This document shows, one piece after another, positions 16,119 through 25,816 of a stretch of DNA of 64,000 nucleotides. Position numbers and translations under genes: made by a program. The stretch's first letter is position 1, and every line of letters begins with the position of its first letter. The DNA lies in the NCBI GenBank assembly GCA_052034625.1, contig JBPOII010000022.1, positions 95,281 through 159,280 on the forward strand. Direction: 5' to 3'. Origin of the DNA: JAVBLP01 sp052034625. Its GTDB lineage: Bacteria > Elusimicrobiota > Endomicrobiia > Endomicrobiales > Endomicrobiaceae. Under the pieces are notes generated by a model that ran no database searches, was not told the origin of the DNA, and worked only from the letters and a program-made list of their open reading frames with translations.

Positions 16119-18557
16119 CTACTTAACAACAATCGTTATTATCTTATTTTTAACATATATAAATTTTATTATTTGTTTATCTTTCAAGTGTGCCTCTATT
16201 TTTTCATCAGCCTCAGCAATTTTTCTTACCTCTGCTTCATCAGAATCGGCAGGAATAATGACTTTCCCCCTGACCTTGCCGTTTATCTGTACAGGAAGTT
16301 CTATGGAGTCCTGTTTTATTTTGCTCTCATCATAAGCAGGCCAAGCGGCAATTGAAACACATTCTTTATTGCCCATCTTTTCCCATATTTCTTCACATAA
16401 ATGAGGTGTGAACGGAGACATAAGAAGAATTACGGTTTTATAAGCTTCCACAGAAGCTCCATCATCATTAGAGTGATGTTTATATGTATATAATGCATTT
16501 ACTAATTCCATTATCGACGAAATAGCAGTATTAAACTGAAATTCCTTTTCTATATCTATTGTAACTTTCTTGATAGTCTGATGCATTATTCTTAAAATAT
16601 CTGCTTTATCATTCTCAGAAGCCGGAGTTTGTGCTTTAGTATTTACTATATCATAAAGTCTCCATATTCTGTTTATAAATCTCCAACAGCCTTCAAGTCC
16701 TTCAGTAGACCAGTCAAGCTGTTTCTGAGGAGGAGCGGCAAATAAAATAAAAAGTCTTGCAGTATCAGCTCCGTATTTTTCAACAATCTCATCAGGACTT
16801 ACTATATTGCCTTTAGATTTTGACATGGCACTTCCGCCGAGAGTTACCATACCCTGTGTTAAAAGATTGGTGAATGGTTCATCAGTCTTAACAAAACCGA
16901 GATCTCTCATAACTTTATACCAAAATCTTGAATAAATAAGATGCATACAAGCATGTTCAATACCGCCGATATACTGATCTATAGGCATCCAATAATTGCC
17001 TTTTGTACTTTCAAAAGGTTTATTATCATTATGAGAATCGCAGTATCTCGCATAATACCAGGAAGAATCCACAAAAGTGTCCATTGTGTCCGTTTCTCTT
17101 TCTGCATCAGCTCCGCATTTAGGACATTTTACATGTATAAAAGATCTGCTTGTTTTCAGCGGAGATTCGCCCTCTCCCGTAAATTCAACATCTTCAGGAA
17201 GAGTTACAGGAAGGTCCTTTTCAGGTACGGGAACTGTTCCGCAGACTTTGCAATGTATCATAGGGATAGGAGTACCCCAATATCTCTGTCTTGAAATAAG
17301 CCAGTCCTTAAGTTTAAAATTAACCGTTTTCTTCCCGAAACCCTGTTTTTCAACCCATTCAGAAACAATATTAAAAGCATCTGTTGATTTTACTCCGTTA
17401 AATTGTCCGGAATTTACAAGTATGCCTTCGCTTTCATAAGCCTGTTTTGTTATATCGGAATTCTCGCCTTTTATAACTTCAATGATAGGAATATTGTATT
17501 TTGCCGCAAAATCCCAATCTCTCTGGTCGTGAGCCGGAACTGCCATAATAGCACCGGTTCCATAACCGGTCAAAACATAATCAGCTATAAATACCGGTAT
17601 CTCTTTTCCATTGACAGGGTTTATTGCACTTATGCCTTCAAGTTTTACACCTGTTTTTTCATTATTTGCAGATCTTTCAATGTTTGATTTTTTGCTTGTT
17701 TCAGCAATATAGGCAGAAACCTCTTTTGCATTTTTTATTTTTGTATGCAGTTCATTAACTATATCGTGTTCCGGAGCAATAACCATAAAAGTCGCTCCAA
17801 AAAGAGTATCAGGGCGTGTTGTAAAAACTTTAAGTTTTTTCTCGGAATCTTTAATAGCAAAATCAATTTCTGCACCATAAGATTTCCCTATCCAATTCTT
17901 TTGCATGGAAAGTACTTGCTCCGGCCATCCTTTAAGCTGATCGTGTCCTTCAAGGAGTTCTTCAACATAATCGGTTATCTTTACGAACCACTGTTCAAGA
18001 TTTCTGTGCTCGGTATGATTTTTACATCTCCAGCAATGCCCCTCTGAAACTTGTTCATTTGCAAGAACTGTATTGCAGCAAGAACACCAGTTAACAACAG
18101 CCGCTTTTCTAAATACGAGTCCTTTTTCCCACATTTTTATAAAAAACCACTGATTCCATTTATAATATTCAGGATCACATGAGGCTATTTCTCTATCCCA
18201 ATCATAAGAGATTCCAAGCATTTTAAGCTGTTCTCTCATGCGGGCTATATTTTCTTTTGTCCATTTTGCAGGGTGTACTTTATGTTTGATCGCCGCATTT
18301 TCAGCCGGCATGCCGAAAGCATCCCAACCCATAGGATTTAAGACATTCTTCCCTTTCATTTTATGGAAACGGGCAAAGACATCTCCGATACTGTAATTTC
18401 TTACATGACCCATATGAAGATTTCCGGAAGGATAAGGAAGCATTACAAGACAATAATATTTTTCTTTTCCTTCCTGTTCAACAGATTTGAAAGTCTTATC
18501 GTCTTTCCATCTTTTCTGCCACTTCCGCTCAACTTGCTTATGATTGTACTCTGACAT
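16119..18557 (-). CDS. leuS: Leucyl-tRNA synthetase
   Basis: An 812-residue class I synthetase. The HIGH-type motif is PYPSGNLHMGHVRNY and the KMSKS-type motif is AMSKSKGN. Between them is the CP1 editing domain (TTRPDTLFGATF, then GYGTGAIMAVPAHDQRDWDFA with the editing Asp) and a zinc-ribbon segment CKVCGTVPVPE...CPKCGADAE. The start at 18557 is preceded at 7 nt by GGAG; the in-frame TTG at 18569 overlaps that site and is rejected. It heads the leuS-lptE-holA unit, 29 bp after the PD-(D/E)XK-like gene. Confidence 0.97.
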   Translation of the reverse strand: MSEYNHKQVERKWQKRWKDDKTFKSVEQEGKEKYYCLVMLPYPSGNLHMGHVRNYSIGDVFARFHKMKGKNVLNPMGWDAFGMPAENAAIKHKVHPAKWTKENIARMREQLKMLGISYDWDREIASCDPEYYKWNQWFFIKMWEKGLVFRKAAVVNWCSCCNTVLANEQVSEGHCWRCKNHTEHRNLEQWFVKITDYVEELLEGHDQLKGWPEQVLSMQKNWIGKSYGAEIDFAIKDSEKKLKVFTTRPDTLFGATFMVIAPEHDIVNELHTKIKNAKEVSAYIAETSKKSNIERSANNEKTGVKLEGISAINPVNGKEIPVFIADYVLTGYGTGAIMAVPAHDQRDWDFAAKYNIPIIEVIKGENSDITKQAYESEGILVNSGQFNGVKSTDAFNIVSEWVEKQGFGKKTVNFKLKDWLISRQRYWGTPIPMIHCKVCGTVPVPEKDLPVTLPEDVEFTGEGESPLKTSRSFIHVKCPKCGADAERETDTMDTFVDSSWYYARYCDSHNDNKPFESTKGNYWMPIDQYIGGIEHACMHLIYSRFWYKVMRDLGFVKTDEPFTNLLTQGMVTLGGSAMSKSKGNIVSPDEIVEKYGADTARLFILFAAPPQKQLDWSTEGLEGCWRFINRIWRLYDIVNTKAQTPASENDKADILRIMHQTIKKVTIDIEKEFQFNTAISSIMELVNALYTYKHHSNDDGASVEAYKTVILLMSPFTPHLCEEIWEKMGNKECVSIAAWPAYDESKIKQDSIELPVQINGKVRGKVIIPADSDEAEVRKIAEADEKIEAHLKDKQIIKFIYVKNKIITIVVK

Positions 18558-18586
18558 AATCTGCTCCAAATATTTTATTTATAAAT

Positions 18587-19129
18587 TTATTTTTGCAATT
18601 CTATTAACAGACACGAGAAATTTGATAATTCTTTGATAGTTTCTATGGATATGTCTTTTATATCCGTACACTCTTCACACAAATCATTAAAATTTTTTTC
18701 TCTTTCCTTATCAGCAAGGAAAATACAATAACCTTTATCAATTTTATCAATATGTTTTTCCAATAAATCTCTTATTTTATCTATATCATTTGCCAGTTTA
18801 CACTGACATTGACCATCATTACGAAGAGTATTTATTATCTCATCTATTTTAAATATATTACCAAAAGTAGTTCCAAACTTGTCATTATACGAATATTTTA
18901 GTTCTATAGGATAATCTTTTTCATTTTTCATAATACGAATATCAACTGATACACTTTCTTTCCCATTTCTATAAACATATTCAGGAATAACATTATAGAA
19001 ACCAAATTTTTGAGCTAAAAAACAAGACAAAACATACTGGAAGTGGGGCTCATTATAAAATACAGGATTCCCAAATTCATCAACTATATCAATAGAATAT
19101 TTGATTGCTTTTTTTATTATTTCTTTCAT
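18587..19129 (-). CDS. Hypothetical protein with PD-(D/E)XK nuclease-like motif
   Basis: A 180-residue protein I do not recognise. Residues 50-78 read E50...SVD63IRI...PIE76LK78, with hydrophobic strands around them, matching the E...D-x(n)-ExK core of the restriction-endonuclease-like fold. The N-terminal helix region (FQYVLSCFLAQKFGF) would fit the helix before that core. It lies between tlyA (2 bp) and leuS, separating otherwise ordinary housekeeping genes. Candidate roles are a small nuclease of a defence or repair pathway or an inactive relative; no methyltransferase partner is present. Its AT-rich, Asn/Lys/Asp-rich composition hints at acquisition. Confidence 0.7.
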   Translation of the reverse strand: MKEIIKKAIKYSIDIVDEFGNPVFYNEPHFQYVLSCFLAQKFGFYNVIPEYVYRNGKESVSVDIRIMKNEKDYPIELKYSYNDKFGTTFGNIFKIDEIINTLRNDGQCQCKLANDIDKIRDLLEKHIDKIDKGYCIFLADKEREKNFNDLCEECTDIKDISIETIKELSNFSCLLIELQK

Positions 19130-19131
19130 AA

Positions 19132-19869
19132 TTATTTCTGCAAAAGAACAAAATGTTCAAGATTGCCTTTAGGTCCTTTAAGCCCTGAATCGGCTTCCGA
19201 GATTATTTTAAAAGCCAAACCGGAAGCAAAATTTTTTATCTTTTTTATGGCTTTCTGCCTGAGTGTTTCATCTCTTACAACGCCTTTTTTTATCTCATGC
19301 GGTTCAAGTTCAAATTGCGGTTTTATCATAGCCAGAACAAAGCCGCCGTCTTTGACAGACTTTAATGCCGTCGGTAAAATTTTATCAAGAGAAATAAAAG
19401 ATACATCTATTGTCGCAAAGTCTATTTCATCTTTAAGCAAAGAAGTATCAAAATATCTGAAATTAACTTTCTCTATATTTATAACTCTCGGATCTTGTCT
19501 AAGCTTATAATGAAGCTGTCCGCTGCCAACATCAACAGCATATACTTTAACAGCACCTTTTTGAAGCATACAGTCCGTAAAACCGCCGGTCGAAGCACCT
19601 ATATCAAGAGCTGTATATCCGCTTACATCTATATTCAATGCTTCAAGTGCTGACTCAAGTTTTAAGCCGCCGCGGGAAACATAAGGATTAATATTCCTTA
19701 CTTCAACAATATCTTCTTCACCAACCAAATTGCCGGGTTTATAGCAGACTTCACCGTTTACAAAAACGCTTCCGCCTATAATAAAAGCCTGCGCCTTAGC
19801 ACGTGTTTCAGAAAGTCCTTTTTCAAAAATCATTATATCAAGGCGTTTTTTGCCTTTCTTTTTTTCCAT
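19132..19869 (-). CDS. tlyA: TlyA-family rRNA 2'-O-methyltransferase
   Basis: A 245-residue protein with an N-terminal S4 RNA-binding domain (KRLDIMIFEKGLSETRAKAQAFIIGGSVFVNG) and an RrmJ/FtsJ-like methyltransferase domain (ALDIGASTGGFTDCMLQKGA as the SAM-binding motif I). TlyA methylates 2'-hydroxyls of cytidines in 16S/23S rRNA and was formerly annotated as a haemolysin. It follows dxs by 1 bp. The tlyA-dxs-ispA-xseB-xseA grouping is a common bacterial arrangement. Confidence 0.93.
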   Translation of the reverse strand: MEKKKGKKRLDIMIFEKGLSETRAKAQAFIIGGSVFVNGEVCYKPGNLVGEEDIVEVRNINPYVSRGGLKLESALEALNIDVSGYTALDIGASTGGFTDCMLQKGAVKVYAVDVGSGQLHYKLRQDPRVINIEKVNFRYFDTSLLKDEIDFATIDVSFISLDKILPTALKSVKDGGFVLAMIKPQFELEPHEIKKGVVRDETLRQKAIKKIKNFASGLAFKIISEADSGLKGPKGNLEHFVLLQK

Positions 19870-19870
19870 A

Positions 19871-21721
19871 TCAGACCTGAAGCATTCTCATTGCCGTTTC
19901 AGCAATATTTTTGACTGTAAGACCATATTTTTCCTTCAATACCTTAATACTTCCGTGTTCTATAAATTTATCAGGCAGACCGATACATTCAACTTCAGCA
20001 TCGGTATCACATAAAAGAGCTTTTATACTTTCACCAAAACCGCCGGCAAGAACATTATCTTCAACGGTTATAAACTTTTTTGTTTTAGAAAGCATTTCTT
20101 TTATGATCTCTTCATCAAGCGGCTTTAAAAATCTCATATTTATTACAGATGCTTTAATATTTTTCTCACCGAGCATTTCAGAAGCCTTAAGACAAGTTTC
20201 AACCTGATTGCCTATGGCAAGAAGACATATATCACTGCCTTCCGACAAAACTTTTGCCTTGCCTATCTGAAAAGCCGACGGAGCTTTATCAAGAGGAACA
20301 CCTGTTCCGGCACCTCTTGGATATCTTATCGCACATGGCTGATTAGAATTAAAAGCCGTTTTAAGCATATGCTGCAATTCATTTTCATCAGCCGGAGCCA
20401 TTATTATGAGATTTGGAATATGTTTTAAATAAGAATAGTCAAAAACACCGTGATGAGTACCGCCGTCCTCGCCTACAAGACCTGCCCTGTCCAAAGCAAA
20501 AACTACGGGAAGTTTTTGAAGGGCGACATCGTGTATTATATTGTCTATCGCTCTTTGTAGAAATGTAGAGTATATAGCACATACAGGTTTAAAGCCGTCA
20601 GCAGCCAGTGCAGCAGCAAAAGTTACAGCATGCCCCTCTGCAATACCTACATCAAAATATCTTTCCGGAAAATGTTTTGCGAATTTATCAAGACCGGTTC
20701 CTTCGGGCATTGCTGCCGTTATAGCAACTATTCGATCGTTTGTCTGTGCAAGTTTTATAAGCGAGTTTGAAAAAACTTCTGTATATGTTACAGGACCGGC
20801 ACTTTTTTTAATTACTCCGGTTTCAGCATTAAATTTACCAACGCCATGAAATTTTATCGGGTTTTCTTCGGCAGGCTCATAACCTTTTCCTTTTTTTGTA
20901 ATTACATGAAGAAGGACCGGACCTTGCATATTTTTAATATTTGATAAGATCTTTATCAAATTGTCTATTTCATGTCCCTGAACAGGACCTATATATGTAA
21001 AACCCATTTCCTCAAAAAGCATACCCGGAAACAGCATAACTTTTGCTCTTCTTATGATCTTTCCAAAAGGAGAACCGAAACTGTGAAAACGGCTTATCGT
21101 TTTCATAACTTTTTCTTCAACTTTTTTTACAGTTCCCATTGTAAGCAGTTTTGCAAAATATCCTGCAATAGCACCGACTTTTTGCGAAATGAACATCTCA
21201 TTGTCATTTAATATTACAAGCATATCTTTTTTAAGATGTCCTGCATTTTGAAGTCCTTCAAAGGCAAGACCGCCTGTCATTGAACCGTCTCCGATAACAG
21301 CGACGACTTTAGAATTATCGTGACGGAGATCTCTTGCCGCAGCAAAGCCGAGAGCCGCAGATATTGAAGTTGAAGAATGTCCAACCCCAAAACAATCATG
21401 CTCGGATTCACAGCGTCTTGGAAATCCGCTTATTCCGTTATGTGTTCTTAAAGTTTTGAATTTATCTTTGCGTCCTGTAAGTATTTTATGGGCATAAGCT
21501 TGGTGGCCTACATCCCATATTATTTTGTCATTCGGCGAGTCAAAAACATAATGGATTGCAATTGCAAGATCTGTAGCACCAAGGCTTGGTGCAAGATGTC
21601 CGCCGGTCTTTGAAACGGTCTCTATGATCAATTCCCTGATCTCAGATGCCAACTGCGGGAGCTGATCCAGCTTTAAATTCTTGAGATCTTTAGGACTGTT
21701 AATATTTTCAAGTATTTTCAC
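19871..21721 (-). CDS. dxs: 1-deoxy-D-xylulose-5-phosphate synthase
   Basis: A 616-residue thiamine-diphosphate enzyme that condenses pyruvate and glyceraldehyde-3-phosphate, the first step of the non-mevalonate isoprenoid pathway. Seen are the ThDP/Mg motif GDGSMTGGLAFEGLQNAG...NDNEM, the transketolase-like central domain with DRAGLVGEDGGTHHGVFD, and the C-terminal domain ending VEDNVLAGGFGESI. It abuts ispA (shared base at 21721) and tlyA, so isoprenoid synthesis genes are coupled here. Confidence 0.97.
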   Translation of the reverse strand: MKILENINSPKDLKNLKLDQLPQLASEIRELIIETVSKTGGHLAPSLGATDLAIAIHYVFDSPNDKIIWDVGHQAYAHKILTGRKDKFKTLRTHNGISGFPRRCESEHDCFGVGHSSTSISAALGFAAARDLRHDNSKVVAVIGDGSMTGGLAFEGLQNAGHLKKDMLVILNDNEMFISQKVGAIAGYFAKLLTMGTVKKVEEKVMKTISRFHSFGSPFGKIIRRAKVMLFPGMLFEEMGFTYIGPVQGHEIDNLIKILSNIKNMQGPVLLHVITKKGKGYEPAEENPIKFHGVGKFNAETGVIKKSAGPVTYTEVFSNSLIKLAQTNDRIVAITAAMPEGTGLDKFAKHFPERYFDVGIAEGHAVTFAAALAADGFKPVCAIYSTFLQRAIDNIIHDVALQKLPVVFALDRAGLVGEDGGTHHGVFDYSYLKHIPNLIIMAPADENELQHMLKTAFNSNQPCAIRYPRGAGTGVPLDKAPSAFQIGKAKVLSEGSDICLLAIGNQVETCLKASEMLGEKNIKASVINMRFLKPLDEEIIKEMLSKTKKFITVEDNVLAGGFGESIKALLCDTDAEVECIGLPDKFIEHGSIKVLKEKYGLTVKNIAETAMRMLQV

Positions 21722-22638
21722 TAATACTTCCTTTCTGTCATATAGTCAGCAAGCTGATTTAATATATCGGCTTTTTTCCCGAAAACAGTAATCGCTTTTT
21801 TAGCTTTTTTAATATAATCTTCGGCTATTTTCTCAGCTTTCTCTTTTCCGTAAAATGACAAAGCCGTAAGTTTATCATTATCTTTATCGCTTCCTTTTTT
21901 ACCGAGAAGTTTTTTATCCGCATAAACATCAAGAATATCATCTGTTATCTGAAAAGCGTGGCCTATGCAAGTCCCGTATGTTTCAAGAGCTTTTATACTC
22001 TTTTTGTCAGCTCCGGCAAGAACAGCGCCTATTTTAAGGCTTGCAACTATTAATGCCGAAGTCTTTTGCAATTGTATGAATTTAAGCTTTTTTTCCATAA
22101 GAGTTTTATCTTTCTTATTCCACTTTCCGGCTTCAAGAGTATCTTCTGCCTGCCCTGCTATCATTCCTTGATAACCGCCGTATTCTGAAAGAATTCTTAC
22201 GGCTTTATTAATATTTTTTTCTTTCGCATTAGACCTTGTTATAAGTCCGAATGATTCCGTAAGCAAAGCATCTCCGCACAATATTGCGGCAGCTTCTCCG
22301 AATTTCTTATGGCATGTAGGTTTTCCCCTTCTAAGATCATCATTATCCATAGCGGGAAGATCATCATGCACAAGAGAATATGTGTGAAGATATTCGACCG
22401 CACAGGCAGCCGGCATAATGTCAGATGCTTTCTTTCCGAAAAGCTCGGCCGCAATAATTACAAAAATAGGGCGGAGTCTTTTTCCGCCTGCAAGAGTGCT
22501 GTAACGCATAGCCTGTGAAATAATAGAATTATCTTTAGGTAAGAATTTTTTTAAAGCTGAATTTACCGATAAAGCATTTTTTGTAAGATATTTTTTTAAA
22601 TCTGCCGTTTTTTTCAATTTATTATTCCTCACTTCCAT
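21721..22638 (-). CDS. ispA: Polyprenyl (farnesyl/geranylgeranyl) diphosphate synthase
   Basis: About 300 residues; chain-elongating prenyltransferase joining DMAPP/IPP units. The first aspartate-rich motif is DDLPAMDNDDLRRGKPTCH and the second is ITDDILDV, both intact, with GGKRLRP upstream. Start choice is uncertain. The ATG at 22638 overlaps xseB, but a TTG at 22617 has a GAGGA site 8 nt upstream and gives a 298-residue protein that aligns better with IspA. It lies between xseB and dxs, a widespread order. Confidence 0.94.
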   Translation of the reverse strand: MEVRNNKLKKTADLKKYLTKNALSVNSALKKFLPKDNSIISQAMRYSTLAGGKRLRPIFVIIAAELFGKKASDIMPAACAVEYLHTYSLVHDDLPAMDNDDLRRGKPTCHKKFGEAAAILCGDALLTESFGLITRSNAKEKNINKAVRILSEYGGYQGMIAGQAEDTLEAGKWNKKDKTLMEKKLKFIQLQKTSALIVASLKIGAVLAGADKKSIKALETYGTCIGHAFQITDDILDVYADKKLLGKKGSDKDNDKLTALSFYGKEKAEKIAEDYIKKAKKAITVFGKKADILNQLADYMTERKY

Positions 22639-22855
22639 CAAATTTTTCTTTTTTCATTTTCCCGTTATCTTTTATGAGAATTTCTATCTTTTTCTTTGTT
22701 TCATTAAGTTTTGATGTGCAAAACTTAACAAGCTCTACTCCTTCAGAAAATAAAGACAATGCTTTATCGAGATCCGGATCGGCATTTTCCATTTCGGAAA
22801 CTATCTCTTCAAGTCTGTTAAGCGATTTTTCGAAATTCATCTGTTTTTTAGCCAT
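22622..22855 (-). CDS. xseB: Exodeoxyribonuclease VII small subunit
   Basis: A 77-residue acidic helical protein with the family pattern FEKSLNRLEEIVSEMENADPDLDKALSLFSEGVEL. Several copies bind the XseA C-terminus to form ExoVII, which degrades single-stranded DNA. It overlaps xseA by 8 bp and ispA by about 17 bp, so stoichiometry is probably set by translational coupling. Confidence 0.95.
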   Translation of the reverse strand: MAKKQMNFEKSLNRLEEIVSEMENADPDLDKALSLFSEGVELVKFCTSKLNETKKKIEILIKDNGKMKKEKFDGSEE

Positions 22856-24098
22856 TATTTTTTACCTCAACTCTTGCCTTTAAATTACCTTTGGCAAGTT
22901 TTATGTCTATATTTGAACCAAGAACAACATTTTCTGCTTCTTTTATTATTTTTCCTTCATCATTAAAACAAATAGAAAAACCTCTTTTCATAACAGAAAG
23001 AGGAGAAACCAGATCGAGCTTATGATAAGTATTTTTCAATTTTTCTTCTTTTGCTTCCGTAAGCCTTCTTACCGCTGAGCACAATCTGTCATCTAGATCG
23101 TCAACATATGTTATCTTGTCTTCATATATCAGATGCGGTTTAACAAAAGCCCTTGAAGCTGCCAAAAGTTCAAGTATTCTGTTTCTGTCATCAAAAACAG
23201 TTTCAATGGCATTTATAAGATTTTCTTTTATATTTTCAATTTGTCTCTTTGCCTCACTCTTGCGTCTTATTACCATTTCCGCAGCAGCAGAAGGTGTAGG
23301 AGCGCGCATATCGGCTGTAAAATCAGCTATTGTGAAATCGACTTCATGCCCCACACATGAAACAACTGGTATATCGGATTCATATATTGCCCTTGCGACA
23401 GGCTCGGTATTGAAAGCCCACAGATCCTCTATGGAACCGCCGCCTCGCCCTACAAGAAGAACATCTAAATCTTTATGATTTTTATTCAAATAACTTATAG
23501 CTTGAGGTATCTCTTTTTCGGCTTCTTTACCCTGCACTCTGACAGGATAAAAAAGCACTTCAACATTGGCATTTAAATCGTTAAGAACTTTTAAAATATC
23601 GTGAAGAGCAGCTCCGTCTTGAGAAGTTACTATACCTATTTTATTTACAAGAAGAGGTATCTCTTTTTTTGAGCTTTCATCAAACAAACCCTCTTCCGTA
23701 AGTTTCTTTTTCAGTTTTTCATAAGCTTCAAACAAATCACCGCGTCCATACTGCTCCATTTGGTTTACTATGATCTGATAGTCGCCGCGTTTAGGATAAG
23801 AGCTTATCCTTCCGTAAACCAAAACCTTCATCCCGTCTTCGGGAGCAAAGGTAAGCCCGGTATTTGCATTTCGGAACATCACTGCATTTATTTGGGCATT
23901 CTCATCTTTAAGATTAAAATACATATGCCCTGAATTATAGAGTTTAAAATTCGATATCTCACCCTGTAACCAAACTCCGGGATAAGAATCTTCCAATATT
24001 GTTTTTATTTCATCACTGATCTGTGTAACGGTATAAATAAGTCTTCCGTCATCATTTTCCGATCCGTTTTCAAAGTTAAACTCTAAATCTTGATTCAT
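22848..24098 (-). CDS. xseA: Exodeoxyribonuclease VII large subunit
   Basis: A 416-residue protein with an N-terminal OB-fold (YTVTQISDEIKTILEDSYPGVWLQGEISNFK) and the catalytic domain containing VLLVGRGGGSIEDLWAFN and SCVGHEVDFTIADF.ADMRAPTPSAAAE. ExoVII is a single-strand DNA nuclease used in repair. A coiled-coil segment (residues about 285-350) should bind XseB. The 142-bp gap to rny is AT-rich; I see no clear promoter or ribosome-binding site before this ATG. Confidence 0.96.
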   Translation of the reverse strand: MNQDLEFNFENGSENDDGRLIYTVTQISDEIKTILEDSYPGVWLQGEISNFKLYNSGHMYFNLKDENAQINAVMFRNANTGLTFAPEDGMKVLVYGRISSYPKRGDYQIIVNQMEQYGRGDLFEAYEKLKKKLTEEGLFDESSKKEIPLLVNKIGIVTSQDGAALHDILKVLNDLNANVEVLFYPVRVQGKEAEKEIPQAISYLNKNHKDLDVLLVGRGGGSIEDLWAFNTEPVARAIYESDIPVVSCVGHEVDFTIADFTADMRAPTPSAAAEMVIRRKSEAKRQIENIKENLINAIETVFDDRNRILELLAASRAFVKPHLIYEDKITYVDDLDDRLCSAVRRLTEAKEEKLKNTYHKLDLVSPLSVMKRGFSICFNDEGKIIKEAENVVLGSNIDIKLAKGNLKARVEVKNNG

Positions 24099-24239
24099 TA
24101 ATATTATCTTTTCTTATCTTTTATTTATTGCACAAAGTATTTTTAACTTAGGAAAAGCACACCTTTACAAAGTTTACATCAGTAAAGGGTAAATGAGAAA
24201 CGGTGTAATGAAGCATAAGCTCAAAATACGAAGCGTAAA

Positions 24240-25796
24240 TTATTTTGCTATGTCCTGAGCCCTCGTCTCCCTTATAACAGTTATTTTAATCTGTCCCGGA
24301 TATTCAAGTTCCTGTTCAACTTTCTTTGCTATATCATGAGCTAAAACCTGCGCCTGCTTATCGTCGACATCTTCAGGCTCTACAAGAATTCTGACTTCTC
24401 TTCCTGCCTGTATAGCATATGCCATTGCAACACCTCTGAATTCTTTTGCGACTTTTTCAAGATTTTCAAGCCGTTTTAGATAGTGTTCTATGGATTCACG
24501 TCTTGCACCCGGTCTTGCTGCTGATATAGCATCTGCCGCAGCAATAACAAAAGCTTCAGGACTTCCGGGAGTTTCAAAACCTTCATGATGTGAAATAATA
24601 GCATTTATCATCTTTGGCGATTCGCCGTATTTCTTTGCTATATCTGCTGATATCTGATGATGCGTACCTTCAACTTCATGGTCAACGGCTTTGCCTATAT
24701 CATGTAAAAGTGCAGCTTTTTTACAAAAATTTATATCAAGACCAAGTTCGCCTGCAAGTGCTCCTGCAAGCCATGTAACTTCAAGCGTATGCTGCAGCTG
24801 GTTTTGCCCGTATGAAGTTCTATATTGAAGTTTTCCTAACAATCTGATTATTTCTGAGTTAAGCCCATGAACGCCGGCATCAATTGCCGCCTGTTCTCCG
24901 ACTTCCTTCAGATGTTCTTCCATTTCTTTCTTAACTTTTTCAACAACTTCTTCAATTCTGGCAGGATGTATCCTTCCGTCAACGATAAGCCTTTCCAAAG
25001 CGATCTTTGCTATCTGTCTTCTGACTCCGTCAAAAGCCGAAACCGTTATCGCTTCAGGCGTATCGTCAACTATAAGATCAACACCGGTAGCTTGTTCAAA
25101 TGCTCTGATATTCCTGCCTTCTCTTCCTATGATCCTTCCTTTTATTTCATCATTAGGGATCTGAACTGTGGAAGTAGTTATATCTGCCGTATGATCGGCT
25201 GCAATACGTTGTATTGCGATTGAAATTATCTCTTTAGATTTTTTTTCAGCATTTTCACGAGCTTCCTGTTCAATACGCTGTGCAAGAATTGCTCCGTCCT
25301 GTTTTGCTTCTTCTTCCATCTCGCTTACAAGTTTCTTTTTTGCTTCTTCCCTTGTCATACCGGAAAGTCTTTCCAAAGTTTTTCTCTGTTCTTCTTTGAT
25401 TTTTTCTACTTCATCAAACTTTATCTTGAGGTCTTGCTCTTTAGCAGCAATATCTTTTTCCTTATTGGCGAGTTCTTTTTCTTTCTTATCAGCAGCATCA
25501 ATTTTACGATCTAAATTCTCTTCTCTTTGATTAAGTCTGTTTTCTGTCTGTTGCGCTGAGATCTTTTTGTCTTTTATTTCCTGTTCAAATTCTTTACGTT
25601 CCTTATCAACTATGAGCTTTGCTTCAAGCATAGCTTCTTTGGATTTTGTTTCTGCCATCAATTTTGCTTCTTTTATAATTCTTTCTGAAATATGCTCGGC
25701 TGATTTAGCGTTCAATTTCGCATAGATAAGACGCAAAATATATCCAACTGCAAAAGCAACCAAAGCGGTTATAGCAATCACTAATAAGTTTTCCAT
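24240..25796 (-). CDS. rny: Ribonuclease Y
   Basis: A 518-residue membrane-anchored endoribonuclease that initiates mRNA decay. In order: one N-terminal membrane helix (residues 3-22), a long charged coiled coil (about 30-190), a KH domain (IPNDEIKGRIIGREGRNIRA) and an HD domain with the metal motif HDIGKAVDHEVEG. All family domains are intact and length is normal. The start is preceded by GAGGAG. No RNase E gene is visible, but the window is only a fraction of the genome. Confidence 0.97.
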   Translation of the reverse strand: MENLLVIAITALVAFAVGYILRLIYAKLNAKSAEHISERIIKEAKLMAETKSKEAMLEAKLIVDKERKEFEQEIKDKKISAQQTENRLNQREENLDRKIDAADKKEKELANKEKDIAAKEQDLKIKFDEVEKIKEEQRKTLERLSGMTREEAKKKLVSEMEEEAKQDGAILAQRIEQEARENAEKKSKEIISIAIQRIAADHTADITTSTVQIPNDEIKGRIIGREGRNIRAFEQATGVDLIVDDTPEAITVSAFDGVRRQIAKIALERLIVDGRIHPARIEEVVEKVKKEMEEHLKEVGEQAAIDAGVHGLNSEIIRLLGKLQYRTSYGQNQLQHTLEVTWLAGALAGELGLDINFCKKAALLHDIGKAVDHEVEGTHHQISADIAKKYGESPKMINAIISHHEGFETPGSPEAFVIAAADAISAARPGARRESIEHYLKRLENLEKVAKEFRGVAMAYAIQAGREVRILVEPEDVDDKQAQVLAHDIAKKVEQELEYPGQIKITVIRETRAQDIAK

Positions 25797-25816
25797 CTCT
25801 CCGCTCCTCTAAAATG

